Assembly (NCBI GenBank): GCA_043777595.1
Contig: JAYWHT010000077.1
Coordinates: 45,623 to 109,622, forward strand
Length of the DNA stretch: 64,000 nucleotides
Direction: 5' to 3'
Source: JAYVJH01 sp043777595
GTDB taxonomy: Bacteria > Bacteroidota > Bacteroidia > Cytophagales > Spirosomataceae
The notes below the pieces were generated by a model, which saw only the letters and a list, made by a program, of their open reading frames with translations, made no database searches and was not told the origin of the DNA. Below are positions 23,660 through 31,623 of this stretch, in pieces (positions within the stretch are counted from its first letter, which is position 1; each line of letters begins with the position of its first letter). The translations under genes were made by a program, and so were the position numbers.

Positions 23660-26233
23660 ATGCCCAACGCTTATCAAGACTCGGTCGTAACGAAGTACAA
23701 TATCTTCAATAGCTTGTTTTTGAGTCTTCCTTTTCAGGATATTTTCAGAACAGGAACGCTGCTCCCATTGTTGGTGCAGTCGAGCAGAGAGGGCTTTGAT
23801 GCTGGCCATAGCCCGCAGCAGATTATCGAATCGTTTTTTGATGAATACCTCGAACACGTCCCCGACACCAAACGACGTGATTTATTGTTCAATTTTATTA
23901 AATTTATCGAACGTCAGGTAGTTCTGTTCGACTCGGTTGAAGATGCCGCTTTTGATTTGACACACGACTTACAAGGTTTAGGGTCAATTTCTAACTTAAT
24001 AAACAGAACAGATACTACCGAAAGCAAACAAAAATTACTCGAAAAACTCAAAGATTTTTGTGTACGCCCCGTACTGACGGCACACCCCACGCAGTTTTAT
24101 CCTGGCAAAGTGCTAGGTATAATCAACGACTTGGAAGAGGCCATCAAAGCCAACGATTTTACAAGCGTCAATAACCTACTTTTGCAACTTGGCAAAACAG
24201 GATTTATTAACAAAAACAAACCCACCCCTTTTGACGAAGCTGTGAGTTTGCACTGGTTTTTAGAAAATGTTTTTTACGATGCCATTCCCGCAGTACTCCA
24301 AAAACTATTGAACGGCCTCAATCTCTCGACCCACGACTGGCCTCATTGCCATTTATTTAGGCTGGGTTTTTGGCCAGGTGGCGACCGAGATGGTAATCCC
24401 TTTGTTACACCAACCGTTACAATAGAGGTAGCCGACCGCCTACGGCAAGTTTTATTGAAATGCTACTGGCGAGACATCAAAACCCTCAAACGCCGTCTTA
24501 CTTTTTCGGGCGTAGAAGATTTTATTACCACTGCCGAGCGCAAAACAAATAATGCTATATATTATCCCGAGCAAGAACATTACCAAACCGCCGACGACCT
24601 TTTGAGCGATTTAGAAGCCGCCCGTATCGTTTTAATCAAAGATCATCAAGGTTTTTTTGTAGAATCGCTCGACGACCTTATACTCAAAGTACGCCTTTTT
24701 GGATTTTTCTTTGCAAGCCTTGATGTACGTCAGGTAAGTAACAAACATAGTTTGGCATGGACAGAATTATTGGCAAAATTAGAAAAACAAGTACCCCTCT
24801 TCAAATATTCTGACTACGAAAAGTGGGACGAGCGGCAGAAAATAGAGTTTTTGTTGTCATTAGAAATCGACGTAAAAGTTACTGATTTTCAAGACCCTAC
24901 CAGCCAAGACGTATTTGGCTCGATGCAAGCCATTGAGCAAATACAAGCCCGCAATGGCACTGAGGGCGCACACCGCTACATAATCAGCAACTGTGGCTCT
25001 GCACTGAGCGTTGTCGAGGTATTGGCATTGGTCAAACAAGTTTGGAAGTCAGCACCCGTAATATCGCTCGATGTTGTACCGCTATTTGAAACCGTCGAAG
25101 ACCTCTCCGAAGCCGCTAATGTGATGCAGGTTTTGTATAAACAACCTTATTATAGAACTCATTTGGTCAATCGGGGCAATCAGCAAACGATTATGCTTGG
25201 GTTTTCGGACGGTACGAAAGACGGGGGTTATTTGAGAGCCAACTGGTCGATATTCCAGGCCAAAGAAAACCTCACTCGTATTTCTCGTCAGTATGGTATC
25301 AAAATTACGTTTTTTGACGGTCGTGGTGGCCCGCCAGGCCGTGGCGGTGGCAACAATCACGCTTTTTATGCCTCATTAGGTCGAGACATTGAAGACAAAG
25401 AAATACAATTAACGGTTCAAGGTCAGACCATTAGTTCAAACTATGGTACTATCACAACGGCAGCTTATAACTTGGAGCGGCTTTTCACGGCAGGTTTAGA
25501 AAATAGTTTATTCAATCAAAAAAACACCAAAGACCAGCTCAGTGCCGCCGACAAATCCCTGATGGAAGAACTGGCTGAGGTATCATATCAAGCATATTTA
25601 AAATTTAAAAATCACCCCAGTTTTGTACCCTATCTCGAAAAAATAACACCCTTGCGGTTTTATGGACAAAGCAATATAGGTAGCCGTCCCGACAAGCGCA
25701 ACGCCAGCGGAGGACTACGTTTTGAAGACCTCAGAGCCATACCATTTGTGGGTTCGTGGGCGCAAATGAAACAAAATATACCTGGTTTTTATGGTTTTGG
25801 CCTCGCACTCAAAGCCCTCAAAAAAGCAGGTAAAATGGACGCACTTCGCAAACTATACAAGCGGTCGCTGTTTGTTCGTACTTTGGTCGAAAACTCAATG
25901 CAATCGCTTTTAAAAGCATATTTTCCTGCCACCAAATACCTCGAAAACAATACACAGTTTGGCGAACTCTGGAATATGATGCACGATGAATACGAACTTA
26001 CAAAAGCAATGCTTATGGAGTTTTCGGGCGAAGATGGTTTATTAAATCAAAATCCTGTTACCAAAGAATCTATCAAAGTCAGAGAACAAATTGTACTACC
26101 GCTCATAACCATTCAGCAGTATGCCCTACAAAAACTCAACGACAACCCCGCAGCCGAAGATGCCGAAGTATTGAGTAAATTAGTGATGCGGTCAATGTTT
26201 GGAATTATCAATGCAGCACGAAATTCTGCATAA
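23660..26233 (+). CDS. ppc: Phosphoenolpyruvate carboxylase
   Basis: Carboxylates phosphoenolpyruvate to oxaloacetate, refilling the citric acid cycle. 857 residues, normal for bacterial PEPC. Catalytic signatures: VLTAHPTQ with His142, FWPGGDRDGNP near 234-244, GFSDGTKDGGYLRANW near 514-530, and the glycine-rich DGRGGPPGRGGG near 552-563. The ATG at 23660 gives a normal N-terminus. The gene runs alone; tRNA-His with its own promoter follows 48 bases later. Confidence 0.96.
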   Translation: MPNAYQDSVVTKYNIFNSLFLSLPFQDIFRTGTLLPLLVQSSREGFDAGHSPQQIIESFFDEYLEHVPDTKRRDLLFNFIKFIERQVVLFDSVEDAAFDLTHDLQGLGSISNLINRTDTTESKQKLLEKLKDFCVRPVLTAHPTQFYPGKVLGIINDLEEAIKANDFTSVNNLLLQLGKTGFINKNKPTPFDEAVSLHWFLENVFYDAIPAVLQKLLNGLNLSTHDWPHCHLFRLGFWPGGDRDGNPFVTPTVTIEVADRLRQVLLKCYWRDIKTLKRRLTFSGVEDFITTAERKTNNAIYYPEQEHYQTADDLLSDLEAARIVLIKDHQGFFVESLDDLILKVRLFGFFFASLDVRQVSNKHSLAWTELLAKLEKQVPLFKYSDYEKWDERQKIEFLLSLEIDVKVTDFQDPTSQDVFGSMQAIEQIQARNGTEGAHRYIISNCGSALSVVEVLALVKQVWKSAPVISLDVVPLFETVEDLSEAANVMQVLYKQPYYRTHLVNRGNQQTIMLGFSDGTKDGGYLRANWSIFQAKENLTRISRQYGIKITFFDGRGGPPGRGGGNNHAFYASLGRDIEDKEIQLTVQGQTISSNYGTITTAAYNLERLFTAGLENSLFNQKNTKDQLSAADKSLMEELAEVSYQAYLKFKNHPSFVPYLEKITPLRFYGQSNIGSRPDKRNASGGLRFEDLRAIPFVGSWAQMKQNIPGFYGFGLALKALKKAGKMDALRKLYKRSLFVRTLVENSMQSLLKAYFPATKYLENNTQFGELWNMMHDEYELTKAMLMEFSGEDGLLNQNPVTKESIKVREQIVLPLITIQQYALQKLNDNPAAEDAEVLSKLVMRSMFGIINAARNSA

Positions 26234-26235
26234 AA

Positions 26236-26267
26236 TTTGTAAAAGTCAAAATCAATCTCTAATTTTG
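26236..26267 (+). promoter_or_regulatory. tRNA-His promoter
   Basis: TTTG at 26236-26239, a 20-base spacer, then TAATTTTG at 26260-26267. It starts directly after the ppc stop and ends 14 bases before the tRNA. Confidence 0.7.
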
Positions 26268-26281
26268 CACCGTACATAAAT

Positions 26282-26356
26282 GGAGATTGTAGCTCAGTTG
26301 GTTAGAGCGCCGGATTGTGGTTCCGGAGGTCACGGGTTCAAGCCCCGCCTTTCTCC
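26282..26356 (+). tRNA. tRNA-His (anticodon GTG)
   Basis: Includes the extra 5' G (G-1 opposite C73) typical of tRNA-His. D arm GCTC..GAGC, anticodon arm CCGGA-TTGTGGT-TCCGG with GTG at the centre, and T loop TTCAAGC. By hand folding, the acceptor stem has two T-T oppositions (positions 5-68 and 6-67) and the outer T-stem pair is A-C, which is unusual. CCA is not encoded. A decayed copy follows. Confidence 0.85.
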
Positions 26357-26366
26357 CCAAAAAACC

Positions 26367-26437
26367 AGAGGCGTTAGGATTGTGGTTTTGGAGGTACGGC
26401 GGTTGGCCGATGCCATTCAAGCTCCGCCTTTCTCCCA
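26367..26437 (+). pseudogene. Decayed second copy of tRNA-His
   Basis: GGATTGTGGTTTTGGAGGT (26377-26395) repeats the anticodon arm of the tRNA just upstream, and TTCAAGCTCCGCCTTTCTCC (26416-26435) repeats its T loop and acceptor 3' strand. Between them is about 20 bases of unrelated sequence, and the D arm and 5' acceptor strand are gone. It cannot fold as a tRNA. Confidence 0.75.
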
Positions 26438-26443
26438 CCTAAT

Positions 26444-26475
26444 AAAAGAATCTTAACTGTGTTGAGATTCTTTTT
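26444..26475 (+). terminator. Terminator after the tRNA-His locus
   Basis: AAAAGAATCTTAAC pairs with GTTGAGATTCTTTT (one G-T pair) around TGT and ends in a T run. Confidence 0.75.
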
Positions 26476-26541
26476 AGTTTTAGCTGGTAACTATCGGGTA
26501 GAAACACCCAATAGCCCAAGAAACAATGTTAAAGTTCTTTT

Positions 26542-27240
26542 TTGGTTTTACATAAAATCGTAGATTTAGGAATATCATACATCAAATACCCTACATCAAA
26601 CTTGTTGGCTCTATCCAAATACCAGAAACTCGTTTTTGTGTTGCTGACTCTCATGTATTTGTCAGGGGCTGTCGGGCTACAAATAGCGGCCTCTACCCCA
26701 CTCTTCCGTACTCTAACACCCCTCAATCTGGTCGTTTCACTTGCTTTCTTGATATGGTTCTGCCCCAACCGCAATTTTGTTTTTTGGGTTTATTGTAGCT
26801 TAGTTTTTTGTTTAGGTTTCGGTATTGAGGTATTGGGTGTCAAAACAGGGCTTATTTTTGGGCAATATTGGTATGGGCAAACGCTCGGAACAAAGCTATT
26901 TGATGTACCGCTCACAATCGGTTGTAACTGGCTCTTGCTCAACTACTCGGCCAATGTCTTTGCTGACCGATTCTTTACTTCTAAGCTGCTCAAAGCTATC
27001 CTTGCGGCCTTATTGATGACTTGCCTTGATGTACTTATTGAGCCTGTGGCCATGCAATTAGACTTTTGGGATTGGGCAAATCATACTGTTCCAATTCAGA
27101 ACTATGTGGCTTGGTTTGTTATATCGTTCTTGCTGTCGGCCACTTTTTTTTATCTAAATGTATCAAAAAAAAATCAGTTGGCGGGTCTTTTGCTCTTACT
27201 ACAAACACTATTTTTTGCATTCAATCGCTGTTTTGTCTAA
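26542..27240 (+). CDS. cruF: Carotenoid-pathway membrane protein, CruF-like (DUF422)
   Basis: 232 residues with six to seven transmembrane helices. Conserved features of the DUF422/CruF family, which hydrates the 1,2 double bond of gamma-carotene-type intermediates, are visible: FGIEVLGVKTGLIFGQYWYG, VPLTIGCNWLLLNYSA, and CLDVLIEPVAMQLDFWDW. The start is uncertain: TTG at 26542 is the first available, and later TTG codons near 26602 also fit. Other carotenoid genes are not in the window. The next gene, 113 bases on, is a CarH-like light- or B12-responsive regulator, which supports a pigment role. Confidence 0.78.
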   Translation: MVLHKIVDLGISYIKYPTSNLLALSKYQKLVFVLLTLMYLSGAVGLQIAASTPLFRTLTPLNLVVSLAFLIWFCPNRNFVFWVYCSLVFCLGFGIEVLGVKTGLIFGQYWYGQTLGTKLFDVPLTIGCNWLLLNYSANVFADRFFTSKLLKAILAALLMTCLDVLIEPVAMQLDFWDWANHTVPIQNYVAWFVISFLLSATFFYLNVSKKNQLAGLLLLLQTLFFAFNRCFV

Positions 27241-27353
27241 CGTATAGCCTCAAAATACGTTTTATTTCTAAATAAAGTTAAACAATTTAGCATCAAGCCA
27301 AGTTATTATGGTGTCAATGTAGCATTACTAAGTATTTACACCTTTACATAATT

Positions 27354-28229
27354 ATGAGCAATTATTCAATTCGTGATTTAGAACAACTCTCGGGCATCAA
27401 AGCGCACACCTTGCGCATATGGGAGCAACGATACAATATCATTGAGCCACGCCGCACCGATACCAACATCAGGTATTACAACGACCAAGACCTAAAACTC
27501 GTGCTGAACATTGCCCTTCTGAAAGACCACGGTTATAAAATTTCAGAAATATCCAAATTAGGTTTGGACGATATGAACAAAGAGGTAATTACGATTTCTG
27601 ACCGAAAACTCAATTATCCAGATCAAATTCATGCCCTGACAGTGTCAATGATAGACATTGACGAAGAGCGTTTTGAGAAAATAATTAGCACCAACTTTTT
27701 GCAGTTTGGGTTCGAGAATACCATGGTTCATATCATTTATCCGTTTTTGAGCCGCATCGGCACACTCTGGATAACAGGTTCGATTGGACCAGCGCAAGAG
27801 CATTTTATTATCAATCTCATTCGCCAAAAAATAATTGTAGCCATTGATGGCGTTGTTCCAAAATATCGTCCCGAAACAAAAAAATATTTATTGATTTTAC
27901 CCGAGGGTGAATACCACGAAATAGGTTTACTATTTGCTAATTATATCATACGCTCAAACAACCATCGTGTTATATATTTAGGTCAGAACTTACCCTTTAA
28001 CGAACTTATTTTTGCTTGCGAATCTCACAAGCCAGACGGTATATTTATAAGTATTACGTCGGTTATGCCCAACGAAGAAGTGCAAAACTATGTCGATAAG
28101 GTCTGTAAGCAATTTCCTAATTTAGATATATTATTTACTGGCTATCAGATAGTAGGCCAAGACATTAAGGTAGGTAGCAATGCTACTGTTATCAATAAAA
28201 TTGACGATTTATTGCAGATTGTAGGCTAA
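27354..28229 (+). CDS. CarH/LitR-like MerR regulator with B12-binding domain
   Basis: 291 residues. Residues 1-75 are a MerR DNA-binding domain (YSIRDLEQLSGIKAHTLRIWEQRY). Residues about 85-170 form the helical cap, with the W-x9-EH signature of AdoCbl photoreceptors: Trp139, Glu149, His150. The Rossmann-type cobalamin domain carries E186-x-H188-x2-G191, where the His is the expected lower cobalt ligand. The usual GG nucleotide loop appears as TGYQ, so it is not fully canonical. In CarH, light breaks the Co-C bond and releases DNA, inducing carotenoid genes; that role here is inferred from the motifs and the adjacent cruF. It ends in a shared terminator. Confidence 0.85.
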   Translation: MSNYSIRDLEQLSGIKAHTLRIWEQRYNIIEPRRTDTNIRYYNDQDLKLVLNIALLKDHGYKISEISKLGLDDMNKEVITISDRKLNYPDQIHALTVSMIDIDEERFEKIISTNFLQFGFENTMVHIIYPFLSRIGTLWITGSIGPAQEHFIINLIRQKIIVAIDGVVPKYRPETKKYLLILPEGEYHEIGLLFANYIIRSNNHRVIYLGQNLPFNELIFACESHKPDGIFISITSVMPNEEVQNYVDKVCKQFPNLDILFTGYQIVGQDIKVGSNATVINKIDDLLQIVG

Positions 28230-28269
28230 AATAAATTGGGTCGGCCAGATGGCCGACCCAATTTATTTT
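28228..28269. terminator. Bidirectional terminator overlapping two stop codons
   Basis: AAAATAAATTGGGTCGGCCA (28228-28247) is the exact reverse complement of 28250-28269. The stops of the CarH-like gene (28229) and prmC (28263-28265) both fall within the stem. A-rich and T-rich ends serve both directions. Confidence 0.85.
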
Positions 28270-29114
28270 GATGCTTTTACAATCCTGTCTTTGCCGTGCA
28301 TATCTTGTATCACTTCGACTTTTAGAAAATCCCTATCAACAAAGATTTGCCTTGTGGCTTGCCCGAATTGCTCGTTAATTTCGACATAGCATATCCCCTT
28401 GGGCTTCAAGTGTCGTTTACTAAAATCGGCAATGGCTTTATAAAACAGGAATGGGTCGTTGTCTTCAACGAATAAGGCAAGGTGTGGCTCAAAACGCAGT
28501 ACGTTTTGCTCCATTGAGCTTTGTTCAGAATAAGTAATATACGGAGGGTTGCTTACCACGCAGTCAAACTGCCCTTCAAAAGTGTCTTCATTCAATATAT
28601 CATATTTTTCAAAAACAACCTCTGCTAATAGCTGTCGGGCGTTTTCAGTTGCCACAGTTAGCGCATCTTCTGACACGTCCCAACCGTATATTTTTCCATA
28701 AGGCAAAAACCTATCTAATGCAATGGCAATACACCCACTTCCCGTACCAATATCTACGATAGTAACTGGGTCTTCTTCCCAGGAACAATCTTTTACTATC
28801 AATCTTACAAGTTCTTCGGTTTCGGGTCTGGGAATCAGCACCGAAGGCGAGACCTTAAACTCTAAGCCACAAAAATACGTTGAGCCGATGATATGCTGTA
28901 CTGGCTCGTTTTGATTGAGTCTATCTATAATTTCGTTCCAGTCGGGCTGGGCTTCGGTTGTGGCTATTGGTTTGTCGAGCATTACATCAACGTTTCTTAG
29001 TCTGAGATAATGCTCGAGCAACATAAATGTCATCGCCCTTGTTTCTCTTGGCGAGTAAGCGGTTACTTTTTCAACAATATAATCGTATAATGGTTTGGCA
29101 GATACAAAGTTCAT
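28263..29114 (-). CDS. prmC: Peptide chain release factor glutamine methyltransferase
   Basis: Methylates the GGQ glutamine of RF1 and RF2. 283 residues. The AdoMet motif is DIGTGSGCIA (121-130), the catalytic NPPY is at 189-192 (VVSNPPYITY), and the family sequence LIPRPETEELV is at 93-103. It overlaps the preceding small gene by four bases (ATGA arrangement), so it is the last gene of the respiratory block by position. prfA is not in the window. Confidence 0.95.
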   Translation of the reverse strand: MNFVSAKPLYDYIVEKVTAYSPRETRAMTFMLLEHYLRLRNVDVMLDKPIATTEAQPDWNEIIDRLNQNEPVQHIIGSTYFCGLEFKVSPSVLIPRPETEELVRLIVKDCSWEEDPVTIVDIGTGSGCIAIALDRFLPYGKIYGWDVSEDALTVATENARQLLAEVVFEKYDILNEDTFEGQFDCVVSNPPYITYSEQSSMEQNVLRFEPHLALFVEDNDPFLFYKAIADFSKRHLKPKGICYVEINEQFGQATRQIFVDRDFLKVEVIQDMHGKDRIVKASK

Positions 29115-29383
29115 TGGTTGTAGGCTTTGCGTACTCGTTCACGAACCGCAACTCTTGCGGCCAATGCTTTTTTACTGTTTCTATACCAAAGGTAGCCAAT
29201 CACACTAACAATCAAGTACGGAAACACAAAAAGGTATATTATTCCTGTATTGATACCGTTACCGATGGCATTGCGGCCGTTGCTCATATTACTTTCCACA
29301 GCCCCACGACACATGGCACACTGTGCAATAGTCAATGAAGAGTCGATAAAAAACAAGAACAATATTAAAATTATTTTTTTCAT
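29111..29383 (-). CDS. Small membrane protein with N-terminal CxxC
   Basis: 90 residues. A signal sequence (MKKIILILFLFFIDSSLTIA) is followed by QCAMCRGAVESN, a CxxC pair at the very start of the mature region, and one transmembrane helix (about 46-66, GIIYLFVFPYLIVSVIGYLWY), then a basic tail. Similar small proteins accompany cytochrome oxidase genes in Cytophagales; a role in copper or thiol handling during oxidase assembly is possible but not shown. It overlaps prmC by four bases and follows the DUF420 gene by 10. Confidence 0.7.
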   Translation of the reverse strand: MKKIILILFLFFIDSSLTIAQCAMCRGAVESNMSNGRNAIGNGINTGIIYLFVFPYLIVSVIGYLWYRNSKKALAARVAVRERVRKAYNQ

Positions 29384-29393
29384 GATTTTGGTG

Positions 29394-29933
29394 TTAATGA
29401 TTGTAGTACGGACTAATCATGGCATAGACAACCACACCCGTAATACTCACGTAAAGCCATATTGGATATGCCCATCTAACGATTTTTTTGTGTGAAGCAA
29501 TCTGCCCAGTCAATGCAAAGTACAGTGCTTTTAGTACAAACCAAACTACACCAATCGAAAGGCTAATATGAGATATTAACAAAAAATAATAAACAGGGCG
29601 CACAGCCCCAACACCACCAAACGGTGTCGATTCGTTTGAAAGATGGTACATCACATAGCTCACCAAAAACACAGACCCAAGTATAAACGATGTGAGCATC
29701 ATGGCTCGGTGTGCTTTGATATTTTTTTGTTTGATAAAAAACAGACCCAAAGACAAGCTGATCGCCGTCAGTGTATTGATACAGGCATTGACAAAGGGCA
29801 GGTTTAGTGTCCAGTTACCGAGGGCTACTTTGGGTATTCTGGGATTTAGTAAAACAGCCACTACTACTGGTATGGCTATGGCCAATATGTTAATGATTTG
29901 GCTCGCTTGTTTGTTTCTGGGTAATGTTTGCAT
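29394..29933 (-). CDS. DUF420 membrane protein, CtaM-like oxidase assembly factor
   Basis: 179 residues with about five transmembrane helices. DUF420 signatures are present: FVNACINTLTAISLSLGLFFI, KAHRAMMLTSFILGSVFLVSYVMYH, YYFLLISHISLS and KIVRWAYPIWLYVSITGVVVY. Histidines in these helices (KAHRAMM, YVMYHLS, LISHIS) are conserved candidates for haem or metal contacts. In Firmicutes a DUF420 protein (CtaM) is needed for haem-copper oxidase maturation; the same role fits here. Confidence 0.8.
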   Translation of the reverse strand: MQTLPRNKQASQIINILAIAIPVVVAVLLNPRIPKVALGNWTLNLPFVNACINTLTAISLSLGLFFIKQKNIKAHRAMMLTSFILGSVFLVSYVMYHLSNESTPFGGVGAVRPVYYFLLISHISLSIGVVWFVLKALYFALTGQIASHKKIVRWAYPIWLYVSITGVVVYAMISPYYNH

Positions 29934-29951
29934 GATTTAATTGATATAAAC

Positions 29952-30461
29952 TCAGCTATTTTTTTTGTAGATGTCGATCAAGACCTTGATTTCAGCACGA
30001 AGGCGCTCAATTTCTTCTGGATTTGTGCCATCATAAATTCCTCTTACTTGTCGGCTTTTATCTATCAATACCAACTTTCCGTCTGGCTTAAAGGTTTTTG
30101 AAAGTTTGATTTTTTGTAATTGTTCGACCAAAAAAGATGCCGTTAATTTTCTTGACTCTGTCATGGCAGCCACCTCGGGTAATTCTTTACAGATGCGCTG
30201 GAGTTCTTGATTTATTTTAACTGCCATGGCACTATCCGACTCTGGGGTATTCAGAACGGTTATTTTCTCAGCTTTTACAAATGAAACCTGGCTATAAACA
30301 GTATCAATACCAACAACTTGCGCCTTTCCAGTTGAGTCTATCACTGGAAAATAGTGAGGAAGTGAATAGTGGTTTTGGGCAAATAGATGTAAAAACACAA
30401 CGACTAAGGCTGGCGCAACCAACGTAAAAGTCAGAAGGCCAGCCTTGATATAGTTTTTCAT
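29952..30461 (-). CDS. SCO-like protein lacking the copper-binding CxxxC
   Basis: 169 residues. One N-terminal membrane anchor (ALLTFTLVAPALVVVFLHLF-like, residues 7-28). The C-terminal half keeps the SCO pattern GKLVLIDKSRQVRGIYDGTNPEEIERLRAEIKVL-type ending, seen as LVLIDKSRQVRGIYDG and then NPEEIERLRAEI. The middle, where SCO1/PrrC proteins have CxxxC and a later His for copper, has no CxxxC; the only cysteine is in RICKELP. It is also shorter than the usual SCO protein of about 200-220 residues. The position between coxD and DUF420 is the usual place of SCO in these operons. It may be structural, or an inactive relative. Confidence 0.7.
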   Translation of the reverse strand: MKNYIKAGLLTFTLVAPALVVVFLHLFAQNHYSLPHYFPVIDSTGKAQVVGIDTVYSQVSFVKAEKITVLNTPESDSAMAVKINQELQRICKELPEVAAMTESRKLTASFLVEQLQKIKLSKTFKPDGKLVLIDKSRQVRGIYDGTNPEEIERLRAEIKVLIDIYKKNS

Positions 30462-30466
30462 TTTAT

Positions 30467-30778
30467 TTAGTGCGATACAAAAATGGAATCCCCCTCAAAC
30501 ATCAGAGCGCCCAAAAGCCATACCACAAATACGCACGGTATGAGTATAGCCCAGATAAGACTTTTAGCTTCGTGTTTGAGGTGCATGAACTCGCCTACTA
30601 TAAAAAATGCCTTGACTATTGTCATAGTAATGTAAAGCACTACCCTTGGCATACCTTTTGCCATAAATGCTGCTGCCGTAAACTCAAGTGCCGTAATGAA
30701 TAACAATATCCAAAACGTTTGCCATATTTTCTTGCGGTGAGCAGCACCGCCATCATTTTGTGTTTGTACTTCTGACAT
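30467..30778 (-). CDS. coxD: Cytochrome c oxidase subunit IV family protein
   Basis: 103 residues with three transmembrane helices: IWQTFWILLFITALEFTAAAF, VVLYITMTIVKAFFIVGEFMHLKHE and IWAILIPCVFVVWLLGALMF. The KAFFIVGEFMHLKHE segment is typical of bacterial caa3-type subunit IV. It starts 57 bases after coxC and ends five bases before the SCO-like gene. Confidence 0.88.
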   Translation of the reverse strand: MSEVQTQNDGGAAHRKKIWQTFWILLFITALEFTAAAFMAKGMPRVVLYITMTIVKAFFIVGEFMHLKHEAKSLIWAILIPCVFVVWLLGALMFEGDSIFVSH

Positions 30779-30835
30779 ATACTTAAAATTTGAATATTAA
30801 AAATAATTAATTTTGAACGGCTTACTTTTTGTTCA

Positions 30836-31603
30836 TTAAACTAAATAGAAAAAAGTAAACACGAATACCCATACTAAATCGACGAAGTGCCAATATAGTC
30901 CTACTTTTTCTACCATTTCATAGTGTCCGCGCTTTTCGTAATATCCCGTAGCCGAGCGATAGAATATCAGGATATTTAAGATAACACCACTCAATACGTG
31001 AGTACCGTGGAAACCAGTTATAAAAAAGAAAAAGTCTGCAAATGCGGCTGGACCGTATTGATTTTGCGTTAGATTTGCCCCAAAAACTGTTTTTTGTATC
31101 CAGTCACCATTTACAATATCTTTCAATACCATTCCAGTTTCAGTTCCATTTATAAAGTGTGTCCACTCCCAGGCTTGGCACCCCAAAAACGTTGCCCCAC
31201 CCAGTATAGTCCATAGCATATATTTTTCTACTTCTGGCTTGTCCATTCTGTGGCCTGCCTCTACTGCCAATACCATTGTTACAGAACTAAAAATCAAGAT
31301 AAAAGTCATGATGCCGACAAATACCAACGGCAATGCCATACCATGAAGAAAGGGAACGGCATCAAATACTTTTTCGGGTATTGGCCAATAAGCTACCGAC
31401 GAAACAAAATTGTCGGCATCGCCGCCATAGCTATCGAAACTATACCGAACCAACCCATAAGATACCAATAAGGCCGAAAACGTGAATGTATCTGAGATGA
31501 GAAAAAACCACATCATCAGTTTGCCATAACTGGCTTTCATTGGCTCTACGCCTCCCGACCACATTCTGTTGTCGGCTACGTTGTTTTGTGCAATCGCAGA
31601 CAT
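30836..31603 (-). CDS. coxC: Cytochrome c oxidase subunit III, copy 2
   Basis: 255 residues, about seven transmembrane helices. Conserved elements: KLMMWFFLISDTFTFSALL, VEAGHRMD, FLGCQAWEWTHF, FFFITGFHGTHVLSGVILN and YWHFVDLVWVFVFTFFYL. The last two are hallmarks of subunit III (Glu replaced by the GFHGTHV variant). It is the second of two adjacent subunit III genes, 20 bases after the first, and is longer by an insert between the second and third helices. Confidence 0.93.
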   Translation of the reverse strand: MSAIAQNNVADNRMWSGGVEPMKASYGKLMMWFFLISDTFTFSALLVSYGLVRYSFDSYGGDADNFVSSVAYWPIPEKVFDAVPFLHGMALPLVFVGIMTFILIFSSVTMVLAVEAGHRMDKPEVEKYMLWTILGGATFLGCQAWEWTHFINGTETGMVLKDIVNGDWIQKTVFGANLTQNQYGPAAFADFFFFITGFHGTHVLSGVILNILIFYRSATGYYEKRGHYEMVEKVGLYWHFVDLVWVFVFTFFYLV

Positions 31604-31623
31604 TTTATATCAAAATTTAATTA

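Noticed and set aside
23527..23667. Longer start for the GNAT gene
   Set aside because: The added residues do not belong to the acetyltransferase fold, overlap the divergent ppc start, and cover a good -7 box.
27241..27353. Cobalamin riboswitch before the CarH-like gene
   Set aside because: The gap is only 113 bases, and I could not find a B12-box-like element or a long conserved leader in it.
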